Source: an uncultured Eubacteriales bacterium (GTDB lineage Bacteria; Bacillota; Clostridia; Oscillospirales; Acutalibacteraceae). From it: a DNA stretch of 60,239 nucleotides. A program made the translations under genes and the position numbers. The notes beneath the pieces were generated by a model, which saw only the letters and a list, made by a program, of their open reading frames with translations, searched no databases and had not been told where the DNA came from. This document shows positions 31,542 to 41,075 of the stretch, piece by piece; the first letter of the stretch is position 1, and each line of letters begins with the position of its first letter. The stretch spans positions 1 to 60,239 of the forward strand of contig CAKSDJ010000004.1 in NCBI GenBank assembly GCA_934445015.1, given 5' to 3'.

Positions 31542-34120
31542 CAGTTTTTGTATTCCTCCATAACAAATGCTTCAAGAACATCGCCCTCTTTAATATCCGA
31601 GAACTTTTCAAGGCCTATGCCGCATTCATAGCCCTGCGCTACCTCTTTGACATCGTCTTTGAATCTGCGGAGCGATTTTATTGCGTCTTCAAATATTACT
31701 ATACCATCTCTTACAACACGTATGCTGCAAGCGCGTGTCACCTTGCCGTTGGTTACGTAACAACCGGCAATTGTACCCACGTTTGAAATTTTATAGGTGT
31801 CGCGCACTTCAACCGTACCGAGAACATTTTCGCGGAACTTAGGTGCCAACATACCTTTCATTGCGGCTTCGATTTCTTCAATGCAGTTATAAATTACGCG
31901 GTAGGTGCGAATATCAACTCCGCTTTGTTCCGCAGTGCTTTTTGCAACCGCGTCGGGGCGAACGTTAAATCCTACGATTATTGCGCCTGACGCCTGTGCA
32001 AGCATTACGTCAGACTCGTTTATTGCACCTACGCCGCCGTGAATTACATTTACCCTTACCTCATCGTTTGAAAGTTTTACAAGACTGTCTTTAACGGCCT
32101 CAACGCTGCCCTGAACGTCAGCCTTAACAATAATGTTAAGTTCTTTAAGTTCGCCGTCGCTCAACTGATTAAACAGATTGTCAAGGGTTACTTTTTCTTT
32201 TGAATCGAATATTTCGTTCTTGATTTTTTCTTTACGCTGCTCAACAAGTTCACGGGCAAGGCGTTCATCCGAAACAGCGTCAAAACCGTCGCCTGCATCA
32301 GGGGTTTCGGCAAGACCGGTAATCTCTACCGGCACCGAAGGACCGGCACTTTTAACCACTCTGCCGTTTTCATCGGTCATTTGCCTTACCCTGCCCACAG
32401 ATGTGCCTGCAACAATTATATCGCCGGAATTGAGCGTACCGTTTTGCACAAGCAATGTTGCAACAGGACCGCGGCCCTTATCAAGACGCGCTTCAATAAC
32501 AACGCCCTTTGCCTTACGGTCGGGGTTTGCCTTAAGTTCAAGCATTTCGGCAACAAGCAAAACGTTTTCAAGCAATTTGTCAATGCCTTCATGCGTTTTC
32601 GCCGAAACCGGAACACAGATTATATCACCGCCCCACTCTTCGGGAACAAGTGAGTGCTCGGTCAACTGCTGTAAAATTCTGTCGGGGTTTGCATCGGGTT
32701 TATCCATCTTATTGATGGCAACTATTATCTGCACGTTTGCCGCTTTTGCATGGTTGATGGCCTCAACCGTTTGCGGCATAATGCCGTCGTCGGCGGCAAC
32801 AACAAGTATTGCAATATCGGTAGCCATAGCGCCGCGCTGACGCATAGCGGTAAACGCAGCGTGACCCGGGGTGTCAAGAAATGTTATATCCTGACCGTGA
32901 CATTTAACACGGTATGCACCTATATGCTGTGTAATTCCGCCTGCTTCGGTATCTGTTACGGCGGTGTCGCGGATTGCGTCAAGCAATGAAGTTTTGCCGT
33001 GGTCAACGTGTCCCATTACAACAACAACAGGGCTGCGCGGTTTGAGGTCTGCCTCTGCGTCTTCGGTTATGTCCATTATTTTTTCTTCAATGGTAACAAC
33101 TACCGCGTGCTCGATTTTTGCGCCCATTTCGGTTACAACTATCTCTGCGGTATCATAATCTATAACCTGATTTACGGTAGCCATCATACCCAATTTGAGC
33201 AATTCTTTTATTACCTCTGCGGCAGTCTTTTTCATAGCGGCGGCAAGTTCGCCTACTGTAATCTCATCGCCCACCGTTACGGTAATAGGTGTCTTTTTAA
33301 TGCGCTCAAGTTGTATGCGGCGCAGTTTGTCTGCCTCTGTCTCACGTTTTGTACCCTGAGGCCTGCGGTATTCCTGAGATTTTTGTTTTATTTTTTGCTT
33401 GCGTGAAAAATTATCGCGCATAGAATTTGCCGGTGCTATATTCTCATACTTTTCATTGTATTTGTCAATATTGACGTTTGAAGTACGTGTGTCAACGTGG
33501 CGAAGTTGTGCAGGTCCGCGGTTGGGCGCTTCGCCGCCTTTTTTCTCCTTTTTCGGGGGTGCTACAAGCGGGCCGTCATAAGGTTTTTCTTCGCGTTTTG
33601 TCTCTTTTTTAGGTGTCTTGTCGGCACTTGCCTTCTTGGCAGGCTCTTTTTTAACTTCGGCTTTTTTATCGGCTGTATCCTTGCTTGCAGACTTAACCTC
33701 TTTAGGTTCTGCCGATTTTTCTTTTGCCGGTTTATTAGCCTTTTCGACTTCTGCCGCGGGCTTCTTTTCAACCTTTATTTCTTTTTCTGCTTTTTCGGCG
33801 GATTTGCCGTCTGCCTCAGCTGCTGCGGCTTTAAGCTGTTCTAAAATTGCCATTTGTTCGGCTAATTTTTTATCCTTTTCATCCTGACGGCGCTTTGCCT
33901 CTGCGGCACGTGTTGCGGCACCGGTAGCAAAATAATCGTCAAAACTTTTTACAGCGTACTTTTTGGTAAGCGCATCAAAAACCATAGCTATTTCATAGTC
34001 GATAAGCATTGCCGATGATTTTTTTTCTTCGCCTGTAAGCGAAGATACCAGCACTATAATATCCTTTGAAGGCAAATTGAAATCCTTAGCCAAATCACTG
34101 ATCTTGTATTTATTTATCAT
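31541..34120 (-). CDS. infB: Translation initiation factor IF-2
   Basis: 859 residues. N-terminal ~270 residues are Lys/Glu/Ala/Pro-rich and low-complexity, as usual for IF-2; then an IF-2 N-domain and the GTPase domain with GHVDHGKTSLLDAI near 370, DTPGHAAFTAMR near 418 and NKMDK near 470; C-terminal domains bind initiator tRNA. IF-2 positions fMet-tRNA on the 30S subunit. Its start overlaps the ylxQ end by 11 bases. Many antisense ORFs in the N-terminal part are composition artefacts. Confidence 0.96.
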   Translation of the reverse strand: MINKYKISDLAKDFNLPSKDIIVLVSSLTGEEKKSSAMLIDYEIAMVFDALTKKYAVKSFDDYFATGAATRAAEAKRRQDEKDKKLAEQMAILEQLKAAAAEADGKSAEKAEKEIKVEKKPAAEVEKANKPAKEKSAEPKEVKSASKDTADKKAEVKKEPAKKASADKTPKKETKREEKPYDGPLVAPPKKEKKGGEAPNRGPAQLRHVDTRTSNVNIDKYNEKYENIAPANSMRDNFSRKQKIKQKSQEYRRPQGTKRETEADKLRRIQLERIKKTPITVTVGDEITVGELAAAMKKTAAEVIKELLKLGMMATVNQVIDYDTAEIVVTEMGAKIEHAVVVTIEEKIMDITEDAEADLKPRSPVVVVMGHVDHGKTSLLDAIRDTAVTDTEAGGITQHIGAYRVKCHGQDITFLDTPGHAAFTAMRQRGAMATDIAILVVAADDGIMPQTVEAINHAKAANVQIIVAINKMDKPDANPDRILQQLTEHSLVPEEWGGDIICVPVSAKTHEGIDKLLENVLLVAEMLELKANPDRKAKGVVIEARLDKGRGPVATLLVQNGTLNSGDIIVAGTSVGRVRQMTDENGRVVKSAGPSVPVEITGLAETPDAGDGFDAVSDERLARELVEQRKEKIKNEIFDSKEKVTLDNLFNQLSDGELKELNIIVKADVQGSVEAVKDSLVKLSNDEVRVNVIHGGVGAINESDVMLAQASGAIIVGFNVRPDAVAKSTAEQSGVDIRTYRVIYNCIEEIEAAMKGMLAPKFRENVLGTVEVRDTYKISNVGTIAGCYVTNGKVTRACSIRVVRDGIVIFEDAIKSLRRFKDDVKEVAQGYECGIGLEKFSDIKEGDVLEAFVMEEYKN

Positions 34121-34445
34121 TTAAGTTCCTCCCTGCATTTATCACTGACAGCAAACCGTCTGAAAACGAATCGTCGTTTACGGATAATATTCCGCATTTG
34201 CGGCCTACGGAATGTGACACCGCGTCCATACCGTGATCTTCTAAAACCGTTGCCTTTGTTTTAAACTTTTCGCTGAAAAACAAAACCTCTTTGCGGCTTT
34301 TTTGTGACACATCGTTTGCAATCAGCACAAGTTTGCTCTTTTTTTGCGAAAGTGCGGCGCGCACGGCGTCAAAACCGTATGAGAGTTTGCCTGCCTTTGC
34401 CGCAAGACCTAACAAATTCAATAATTTATCATTCAAGTGTTTCAC
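34110..34445 (-). CDS. ylxQ: L7Ae-family ribosomal protein YlxQ
   Basis: 111 residues. Fits the L7Ae/L30e/Gadd45 RNA-binding fold: LLGLAAKAGKLSYGFDAVRAAL near 12, KLVLIANDVSQKSRKEV near 38. YlxQ-type proteins bind kink-turn RNA and are a fixed member of the nusA-infB operon. It overlaps both the upstream rnpM gene (17 bases) and the downstream infB gene, so the group is translationally linked. Confidence 0.88.
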   Translation of the reverse strand: MKHLNDKLLNLLGLAAKAGKLSYGFDAVRAALSQKKSKLVLIANDVSQKSRKEVLFFSEKFKTKATVLEDHGMDAVSHSVGRKCGILSVNDDSFSDGLLSVINAGRNLNDK

Positions 34446-34698
34446 TCTCCGAAATAAGGCGAGAATAAATTTCCTTATCGGTCGGCATTGAAAACGTATG
34501 CGACAGAGCGTTTATTTTTTCTGCCCTTTTTAAACAGTCTGCATTTTTACAGATATATGCCCCACGACCTGAAAGTTTATTTGTTTTATCAATTGCTATA
34601 TCACCCGAAGGTGTTTTTACTATACGCCATAACTCTGATTTAGGTTTCATTTCACGGCAACCTATACACATTCGAAGCGGCACTTTTTTTGCTGACAA
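34429..34698 (-). CDS. rnpM: RNase P modulator RnpM (YlxR)
   Basis: 89 residues. Family features: RMCIGCREMKPKSELWRIVK at the N-terminus and SGRGAYICKNADCLKRA in the middle. The Bacillus homologue binds the RNase P RNA and modulates it. The start appears to be TTG at 34698, since GGGAGAG sits seven bases upstream and no nearby ATG fits; noted because it is non-canonical. Between nusA and ylxQ. Confidence 0.87.
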   Translation of the reverse strand: MSAKKVPLRMCIGCREMKPKSELWRIVKTPSGDIAIDKTNKLSGRGAYICKNADCLKRAEKINALSHTFSMPTDKEIYSRLISESETLE

Positions 34699-34729
34699 AT
34701 CAAAACTCTCCCTTTAAAATATTTATTCT

Positions 34730-35815
34730 TTATTCGCCGAAAAATCCGCTTTCCGGATGAATATCTATTTTCCATCCGGTGAGTTTGGCGGCGAGTCTTA
34801 CATTTTGGCCCTTGTTTCCGATTGCAAGTGATAACTGCGATTCGGGAACCCTTGCAAGGCATACCTTTGGATCGGTGCTTTGAATTTCAACCGATACAAC
34901 CTTTGCCGGAGATAACGCTTCGCTTATAAATTCTACCGGATCTTCGCTGTATTTTACAATGTCGATTTTTTCGCCTGCGAGTTCTTCAACTATTTTGTTT
35001 ACGCGGGCTCCGCGCTGGCCTATACAGGCACCGATTGCGTCGATCTCTTTATTCTCGGACCAAACCGCCATTTTGGTACGTGCGCCTGCCTGACGTGATA
35101 TAGCCTTAATCTCAATAGTACCGTCAAAAATTTCGGGGACCTCGGTTTCAAAAAGACGTTTAACCAGACCCGGATGTGTACGTGAAAGCATAATGCGCGG
35201 ACCGCGCTCGCTCTCTTTCACGTCAACCACGTATACTTTTATGTGTTCGCCCTCGGTCAGTTCCTCATCGGGAACCTGCTCTGCCTTTGGCAACACCGCC
35301 TCATTATGGCCTATTTCAAGAATAGCGTTGCCGGTTTTGGGGTCTATACGCTTAACAACCGCGGTAATAACCTCGCGGTTGTGACTTTGAAATTCGGCAA
35401 GAGCCTGACCGCGTTCCGCCTCTTTTACACCCTGACGGAAATTGTTTTTAGAATTCTGTGCCACTATTCTGCCAAACTTTTTTGGGTCTAACTTAACATC
35501 TACAAAACCGTCTTCAAGAGATTTTTTATCAATAGCGGCGGCGTCTTCACGAGAGATCTGTGTGTACGGATTTTCAACCTCATCTACAATTTCTTTACGC
35601 GCGGTAACCGAAAATACCTCGTTATCCACATCAATCACACACGAAACAATGTCGTTTCCGCCAAAGTCTTTTCTTGCTGCTACGGTAATTGCTTCCGCAA
35701 TTTTATCCGCAATAAATTTGCAGGGGATGCCCCTTTCCTGCTCCATAAGTTTAAGGGCTTCGAAAAATTCTTTATTGTCCTTTTTTTCCTTTGCTGTCAT
35801 TTTTGTTCTTGCCAT
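34730..35815 (-). CDS. nusA: Transcription termination/antitermination factor NusA
   Basis: 361 residues, the shorter Gram-positive form without C-terminal acidic repeats. N-terminal RNA polymerase-binding domain, S1 domain (residues ~135-200), then KH domains with IGACIGQRGARVNKIVEEL near 245 and LSLAIGNKGQNVRLAAKLTGW near 325. NusA affects pausing and termination. Starts with GAGG upstream; 29 bases after the rimP stop. Confidence 0.95.
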   Translation of the reverse strand: MARTKMTAKEKKDNKEFFEALKLMEQERGIPCKFIADKIAEAITVAARKDFGGNDIVSCVIDVDNEVFSVTARKEIVDEVENPYTQISREDAAAIDKKSLEDGFVDVKLDPKKFGRIVAQNSKNNFRQGVKEAERGQALAEFQSHNREVITAVVKRIDPKTGNAILEIGHNEAVLPKAEQVPDEELTEGEHIKVYVVDVKESERGPRIMLSRTHPGLVKRLFETEVPEIFDGTIEIKAISRQAGARTKMAVWSENKEIDAIGACIGQRGARVNKIVEELAGEKIDIVKYSEDPVEFISEALSPAKVVSVEIQSTDPKVCLARVPESQLSLAIGNKGQNVRLAAKLTGWKIDIHPESGFFGE

Positions 35816-35844
35816 TTTTTAATTACCTCTATCCTTATTAAATT

Positions 35845-36297
35845 TTAAAATGTTTCGGTTATAAATGCCTTTGAAAAGCTGCCTTTTTCAAACGTAAGTG
35901 TGCCGTTTTCGGTTTCGAGAACCATATTGCCGTCAAAAGATTTAAGCACGCCGGTAAACACTTTTTTGCCGTCAATTGCCTTAAAAAGTTTTACCGTTAC
36001 CGTTTTGCCGATGCTTGATTTAAAATGCTCGGCACGGGTAAGTTCGCGCTCAACGCCCGGTGAGCACACCTCTAAGTAATACGAGCAGTCTATCGGGTCT
36101 GCCGCGTCTATAATAGGGTCTATTTTATGCGACACCTCAGTGCAGTCATTTATTGATATGCCGTCTGGTTTATCAATAAAAATACGCAGATAATGCGATG
36201 CGCCTTCTTTTACAAAGCGAACATCCCAAAGCGATACGCCGCATGATTCTACCGCGTCTTTTACAAGGTCGTAGACTTTTTCGGCTACCTGTGACAT
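35845..36297 (-). CDS. rimP: Ribosome maturation factor RimP
   Basis: 150 residues. RimP assists 30S assembly. Features: DVRFVKEGASHYLRIFIDKPDGISINDCTEVSH near 25-60, DPIDCSYYLEVCSPGVERELTR near 75-95. The start is the ATG at 36297, with GGAGG seven bases upstream; the longer frame to 36336 overlaps the leader hairpin. First gene of the operon running to truB/ribF. Confidence 0.93.
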   Translation of the reverse strand: MSQVAEKVYDLVKDAVESCGVSLWDVRFVKEGASHYLRIFIDKPDGISINDCTEVSHKIDPIIDAADPIDCSYYLEVCSPGVERELTRAEHFKSSIGKTVTVKLFKAIDGKKVFTGVLKSFDGNMVLETENGTLTFEKGSFSKAFITETF

Positions 36298-36318
36298 TTT
36301 CATTCCTCCAAAACAAAA

Positions 36319-36340
36319 GTGAGCGGGTAAACCCACTCAC
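36319..36340 (-). promoter_or_regulatory. Leader hairpin before rimP
   Basis: GTGAGTGGGT-TT-ACCCGCTCAC on the minus strand, one mismatch, loop of two, followed by TTTTGTTTT just before the GGAGG. Looks like an attenuator or processing hairpin in the operon leader. Confidence 0.65.
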
Positions 36341-36365
36341 CTTTCTTAAATCCTACTTCAATGCT

Positions 36366-36393
36366 ATTATATCACAAAATACAATAAAATCAA
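36366..36393 (-). promoter_or_regulatory. Promoter of the rimP operon
   Basis: Minus strand: TTGATT (36393-36388), 16-base spacer, TATAAT (36371-36366). Confidence 0.65.
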
Positions 36394-36406
36394 GTGTTTT
36401 TTTATT

Positions 36407-37216
36407 TTAAATCCGAACAAGCGCCGTTATCAATATTATAACACCGAGTATTACGCGGTATACGGCAAATATTTTATAACTGCCGCGTTTTAAATAGCCC
36501 ATTAAAAATTTAATCACCAAAAGGCCCGACAAAAAACTTGCAACTACGCCGGAAACAAATTCCAAACTGAACGTGAATTTATCAAGTGAAAACAGGACCG
36601 CCGCTGCAACAATGGGCGCAGAGAGCAAAAACGACAGTTTAGCGGCGCTTTCACGCTCAATACTCATACCGCGCGCCACAGTCATAGTTATTCCCGAACG
36701 GGATGTGCCGGGTATTGCGGCGGCTATCGCCTGTGAAACACCTGTTATAAAAGTTTGTTTAAAACCGATGTTTTCATATTTTATTTCAGATTTAGCCTTT
36801 TTATCAACAACATAAAGCACAATACCCATAATTATAAGCGCAAACGATATTATAATCATTTGAACATTAAGGTTATCCCCTGTAATATTGTTTATAACTT
36901 TTTCAAGCAAAAGCCCCAAAACACCTGCCGGTATTGTTGCGGCAACTATGTACCAAAACATTTTACCGTTATGCGTTTTTTCGCGTTTCACAACAAGTTT
37001 GACTCCGCCGGATATAAGCGACAGCCAATCTTTATAAAAATATATTAAAATTGCAAGCAGGGTACCTGCATGAAGCGCCAAATCAAACGAGTCGGAAATA
37101 TTATCCCACTTAAAAAGCCAGGGCATAATGTTCAGGTGCGCCGAACTTGAAATCGGTAAAAATTCGGTAAGGCCCTGAACAATACCCAAAAATACGGATT
37201 GCAACCATTCTGCCAT
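36407..37216 (-). CDS. uppP: Undecaprenyl-diphosphatase
   Basis: 269 residues, about eight transmembrane helices. UppP dephosphorylates undecaprenyl pyrophosphate to recycle the lipid carrier of cell-wall synthesis and confers bacitracin tolerance. Motifs: GIVQGLTEFLPISSSAHL near 12-30 and IAAAIPGTSRSGITMT near 160-175, the two signature sequences. It begins six bases after the glgA stop and its ribosome site lies in the end of glgA, so it is coupled to the glycogen genes, an unusual context. Confidence 0.95.
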   Translation of the reverse strand: MAEWLQSVFLGIVQGLTEFLPISSSAHLNIMPWLFKWDNISDSFDLALHAGTLLAILIYFYKDWLSLISGGVKLVVKREKTHNGKMFWYIVAATIPAGVLGLLLEKVINNITGDNLNVQMIIISFALIIMGIVLYVVDKKAKSEIKYENIGFKQTFITGVSQAIAAAIPGTSRSGITMTVARGMSIERESAAKLSFLLSAPIVAAAVLFSLDKFTFSLEFVSGVVASFLSGLLVIKFLMGYLKRGSYKIFAVYRVILGVIILITALVRI

Positions 37217-37221
37217 TTCAA

Positions 37222-38649
37222 TCACCCCTTATGACCTATAAGTTCTTTATAAAGCCCTATATAGGAACCTGCCGACGCCGACCAGCTGTTGTTGCACGCC
37301 ATACCGCGTTTACGCAGTATATCCCAACCGTTTTTGTCGGAGTATCCGGCAAGTGCACGCCAGACCGAATTTTCCATTTCATGGGCATTAAAGTTTTTAA
37401 ACGTAAAACCGTTACCCTCACCGTTGCCGCTGTCGGTAATTGTATCGTTAAGACCGCCCGTTTCGCGAACGATAGGTACAGTGCCGTAACGCAATGCCAC
37501 CATTTGCGCAAGACCGCACGGCTCGCTTTTGCTCGGCATTAAAAACATATCGGAACCGGCATAAATACGGTGTGCAAGGGTAGCATCAAATCCAAGTTTA
37601 AGTCCCACTTTTTCGGGATACTTCTGAGCCATTTCATAAAAGAATGTTTCAAACTCCCATTCACCCGAACCCAAAATCACAAACTGTAAATCAGCTTTAA
37701 GCAGCTCCTCAAAAACGCATTTTACAAGGTCAAGACCCTTATGCTTTACAAGTCGCGTCACCATACCTATTACAGGCACGTCTGCACGCACTGGCAGACC
37801 CATATATTTTTGAAGTTCGGTTTTATTGAACTCTTTGCCCTCAATATTATCAACACTGAAATTTTTGAATATAAGCGGATCGGTTTCGGGATTATACACG
37901 TCGTAGTCTATTCCGTTTACAATGCCGGTAAGTTTATAGGTAAACTGTTTAAGTATGCTGTCGAGCCCGTGTGAATAATACGGTTCAAGTATTTCACGTG
38001 CATAAGTCGGCGAAACGGTTGTAACCTTGTCTGCGCACTGAATTGCGCCTTTCATAAAGTTTACGCAGCCGTCATATTCCACCAGACTCTCTCTGCCCGG
38101 AAGAAGGCCGAGCAAGTCACCGTAAAGTTCCATACCGTATTTGCCCTGATACTGGATATTGTGAATGGTAAAAACGGTTTTTATATTGCTGTACAGATCA
38201 TTGTGCTTATAAAACTCATTGAGATAAACAGGTATCATTGCAGTCTGCCAATCGTTGCAGTGAATAATATCCGGTGTAAAACCTATATAGGGTATTACTT
38301 CAAGAACAGCGCGCGAAAAAAAGGCGAAGCGCTCGGCATCATCATAATGACCGTAAAGCATATCCCTTTTAAAATAATACTCGTTGTCTATAAAATAGTA
38401 TATAACGCCGTCTAAGTGTGCCTCAAATATTCCGCAATACTGCCTTCTCCACGAAACAGGAACCGTTATATTGCCTATAAATGTCATTTTTTCACGCAGT
38501 TCACCGCTTATAGAACCGTATAACGGCATAATAACACGGCAGCCGATAAGCCTGCGGCGAAGCGCCTTTGGCAATGCGCCCGAAACATCTGCAAGTCCGC
38601 CCGACATTGCAAACGGATATGCCTCACTTGTAGCAAATAAAATTTTCAT
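37222..38649 (-). CDS. glgA: Glycogen synthase (ADP-glucose)
   Basis: 475 residues, full length GT5 enzyme adding glucose from ADP-glucose to alpha-1,4-glucan. MKILFATSEAYPFAMSGGLADVSGALPKAL is the K-x-G-G-L region (here SGGL); DIIHCNDWQTA near 125; VNGIDYDVYNPETD near 235; and the C-terminal SEPCGLAQMVALRYGTVPIVRETGGL with the E-x7-E motif near 375-395. Between glgD and uppP. Confidence 0.95.
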   Translation of the reverse strand: MKILFATSEAYPFAMSGGLADVSGALPKALRRRLIGCRVIMPLYGSISGELREKMTFIGNITVPVSWRRQYCGIFEAHLDGVIYYFIDNEYYFKRDMLYGHYDDAERFAFFSRAVLEVIPYIGFTPDIIHCNDWQTAMIPVYLNEFYKHNDLYSNIKTVFTIHNIQYQGKYGMELYGDLLGLLPGRESLVEYDGCVNFMKGAIQCADKVTTVSPTYAREILEPYYSHGLDSILKQFTYKLTGIVNGIDYDVYNPETDPLIFKNFSVDNIEGKEFNKTELQKYMGLPVRADVPVIGMVTRLVKHKGLDLVKCVFEELLKADLQFVILGSGEWEFETFFYEMAQKYPEKVGLKLGFDATLAHRIYAGSDMFLMPSKSEPCGLAQMVALRYGTVPIVRETGGLNDTITDSGNGEGNGFTFKNFNAHEMENSVWRALAGYSDKNGWDILRKRGMACNNSWSASAGSYIGLYKELIGHKG

Positions 38650-38676
38650 ATATAACTCCTAAATTGTACCGAAACT

Positions 38677-39795
38677 TTAAATTTGTTGATTTTTTTCTAC
38701 AAAAAACGCCTTATCCTCGGTACCGCGGGCAACCATTCCGTCGCCTATAGAGGCATTTTTATCAAAAACGGCGTTATCAACAACAGCGTCGGCACCCACT
38801 GTTACACTTTGCATCAAAATACTGTTTTCAACAACGGCACCTTTTACAACCTTTACCCCTCTGAAGAGAACGCTGTTTTTAACCGTTCCCTCAATTATGC
38901 AACCCTCGGCTATAAGAGAGTTGCTCACGGCGGATTTTGTGCCGTAGCGCGTGGGCATATCGTCACGCGTTTTGGTGTATATGGGACGATCGGCGTTGAA
39001 CAGATCTTTTCTTATATCTGACCTTAATAAATCAAAGTTTGATTTGCGGTATGCTTTGATACTGTCCATAACGGCTACATAACCTTTATGCTCATAAGTC
39101 ATAACTTTAAGGTTGTCTACGTTTGCCGAAATAATATTTTCGCCTATTGTATTTCCGCCGTTTTCATAAGAATTTTTTACAAGTTCTATAAGTTTATCAC
39201 GGTTGAACACATATATACCCATACTGCGGTAGTCGTCAGCCGCAATTTTATCGGGGAAACCCGCAAGCAATACCCTGTTATTTTTGTCGGTGCTTAAAGT
39301 CATTGTATTGTCGGTGTTGACTCTTTCAAGACCTTTGTAACACACAACGGTAACATCGGCTTTGTTTGCGGTATGTTTGTTTAAAATTGACTCGATATCA
39401 ACATTGGCTACCGTTCTGGCATCACAAAGGACCATTGTTTCGGCGTTGCAGCGAATTATAAAATCCATAGCGCCGTAAAGCGCTTCAATATGATTTTGAT
39501 AGAGCCTTGCCCTGCTTATGTTAAATGGGGGCAATATTCTGACGCCGCCGCTTTTGCGGTCAAGGTCCCAATATATTCCGCTGCCTATATGGTCCATAAG
39601 CGAACGGTATTTTTCTTTGGTAATGATGCCTACGTTTGTAACGCCGGCGTTAACAAGATTTGAAAGGCTGAAATCTATAAGGCGGTATCTGCCGCCGTAT
39701 AAAACAGAGGCAATAGACCTTTTTTTGGTTAAGCATTCAAGTGTTTCATCGTATGCGTTTGCAAAAATAATTCCTGCCACCGATGTTGCGCTCAT
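38677..39795 (-). CDS. glgD: Glucose-1-phosphate adenylyltransferase subunit GlgD
   Basis: 372 residues. A GlgC paralogue: an N-terminal nucleotidyltransferase-like domain (IIFANAYDETLECLTKKRSIASVLYGGRYRLIDF) but the classical GGxGxRL loop is replaced, which is the GlgD hallmark; C-terminal left-handed beta-helix with hexapeptide-like repeats (VLFRGVKVVKGAVVENS). GlgD is thought to be a regulatory subunit acting with GlgC. It follows glgC by two bases. Confidence 0.93.
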   Translation of the reverse strand: MSATSVAGIIFANAYDETLECLTKKRSIASVLYGGRYRLIDFSLSNLVNAGVTNVGIITKEKYRSLMDHIGSGIYWDLDRKSGGVRILPPFNISRARLYQNHIEALYGAMDFIIRCNAETMVLCDARTVANVDIESILNKHTANKADVTVVCYKGLERVNTDNTMTLSTDKNNRVLLAGFPDKIAADDYRSMGIYVFNRDKLIELVKNSYENGGNTIGENIISANVDNLKVMTYEHKGYVAVMDSIKAYRKSNFDLLRSDIRKDLFNADRPIYTKTRDDMPTRYGTKSAVSNSLIAEGCIIEGTVKNSVLFRGVKVVKGAVVENSILMQSVTVGADAVVDNAVFDKNASIGDGMVARGTEDKAFFVEKNQQI

Positions 39796-39797
39796 AG

Positions 39798-41009
39798 TTA
39801 TGCCTCCTCCTTTACAACGTTTTCGGTTATCATCTCTTTGGCGTTTATTTTAACGCCTTTACCAACGGTAACACCGCTGCCTATAACGGTAATTCCGAAA
39901 TCTTCGGGTGCAATATCCTCAGGATCCGCTCCTACCGAAGCATTTTCATCTATAACGGCATTTTCCGCTATTATTGCGTATTTGACATTCGCGCCGCGTT
40001 TAATAACGGCTCCGGGCATTACAAGCGAATACTCAACCTTTGCACCCTCTCCAACAACAACGTTTTCAAAAAGTATTGAATAATCAAGTAAGCCGTTTAC
40101 CTCACAGCCGTCGGTTATAAGCGAGTGTTCGACCTTTGCGGTATCCGAAATGTACTGTGGGGGCAGTGCCACCGTGCGCGAATATATGCGCCAATTGCGG
40201 TCCGAAAGGTTAAGGTTGATTTTCGGGTTAAGAAGGTCAAGATTTGCCTCCCACAAAGAGTCAACCGTTCCTACGTCTTTCCAATAATCGTTGAATTGAT
40301 AAACCATCATAAGTTCGCCGCGGTTCAGCATAAGCGGTATAACATTTTTGCCGAAATCGTTTTCTGAATCGGGATTTTTGTTGTCCTCAACAAGATACTT
40401 TTTAAGTTTGCTCCAGGTAAAGACGTAAATACCCATTGACGCCAAACGGCTTTTCGGATTTTTAGGCTTTTCTTCAAACTCATAAATACTGCCGTCGCGG
40501 TTGGTGTTCATAATGCCGAAACGCGAAGCTTCTTCAAGCGGAACCTCTAAAACAGATATGGTACATGCGGCACCGGTAGACTCATGCTGCTCTATCATTT
40601 TGGAGTAGTCCATTTTATAAATATGGTCGCCTGAGAGGATAAGTACATATTCGGGATTATATCTCTCAATAAATTCGATGTTCTGATATATGGCATTTGC
40701 CGTTCCTTTATACCAATCGCCGCCCTTTTGACCCTGATAAGGCGGCAAAATATGCACGCCGCCGTTCTGGCGGTCTAGATCCCACGGTTTGCCGGAACCT
40801 ACGTAGTCGTTAAGTTCAAGAGGTTTGTACTGTGTAAGTATGCCCACGGTATCTATGCCCGAATTTGTACAGTTTGAAAGCGGAAAATCGATAATCCGGT
40901 ATTTTCCGCCGTAGGGTACCGCAGGCTTGGCTATTTTGCCTGTAAGCACGCCCAAACGGCTGCCCTGTCCGCCTGCCAAAAGCATTGCAACACATCTTTT
41001 TTTAATCAC
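39798..41009 (-). CDS. glgC: Glucose-1-phosphate adenylyltransferase catalytic subunit
   Basis: 403 residues. Makes ADP-glucose from glucose 1-phosphate and ATP. Catalytic loop MLLAGGQGSRLGVLT near 10-25, YRIIDFPLSNCTNSG, ILSGDHIYKMDY near 125 and EEKPKNPKSRLASMGIYVF near 175; a beta-helix C-terminus carries the regulatory part. Second gene of the glg operon, 66 bases after glgB. Confidence 0.95.
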   Translation of the reverse strand: MIKKRCVAMLLAGGQGSRLGVLTGKIAKPAVPYGGKYRIIDFPLSNCTNSGIDTVGILTQYKPLELNDYVGSGKPWDLDRQNGGVHILPPYQGQKGGDWYKGTANAIYQNIEFIERYNPEYVLILSGDHIYKMDYSKMIEQHESTGAACTISVLEVPLEEASRFGIMNTNRDGSIYEFEEKPKNPKSRLASMGIYVFTWSKLKKYLVEDNKNPDSENDFGKNVIPLMLNRGELMMVYQFNDYWKDVGTVDSLWEANLDLLNPKINLNLSDRNWRIYSRTVALPPQYISDTAKVEHSLITDGCEVNGLLDYSILFENVVVGEGAKVEYSLVMPGAVIKRGANVKYAIIAENAVIDENASVGADPEDIAPEDFGITVIGSGVTVGKGVKINAKEMITENVVKEEA

Positions 41010-41075
41010 AAGAACATCTCCTTTTTAAATTGCCGCGATTTTAATACATTAAAAAATTCAAATATAAACTCCGTT

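Noticed and set aside
32178..33887. Several plus-strand ORFs opposite infB, rich in Phe, Ser and Cys
   Set aside because: Composition arises from the antisense of Lys/Glu/Ala-rich IF-2; no ribosome sites and no recognisable protein features.
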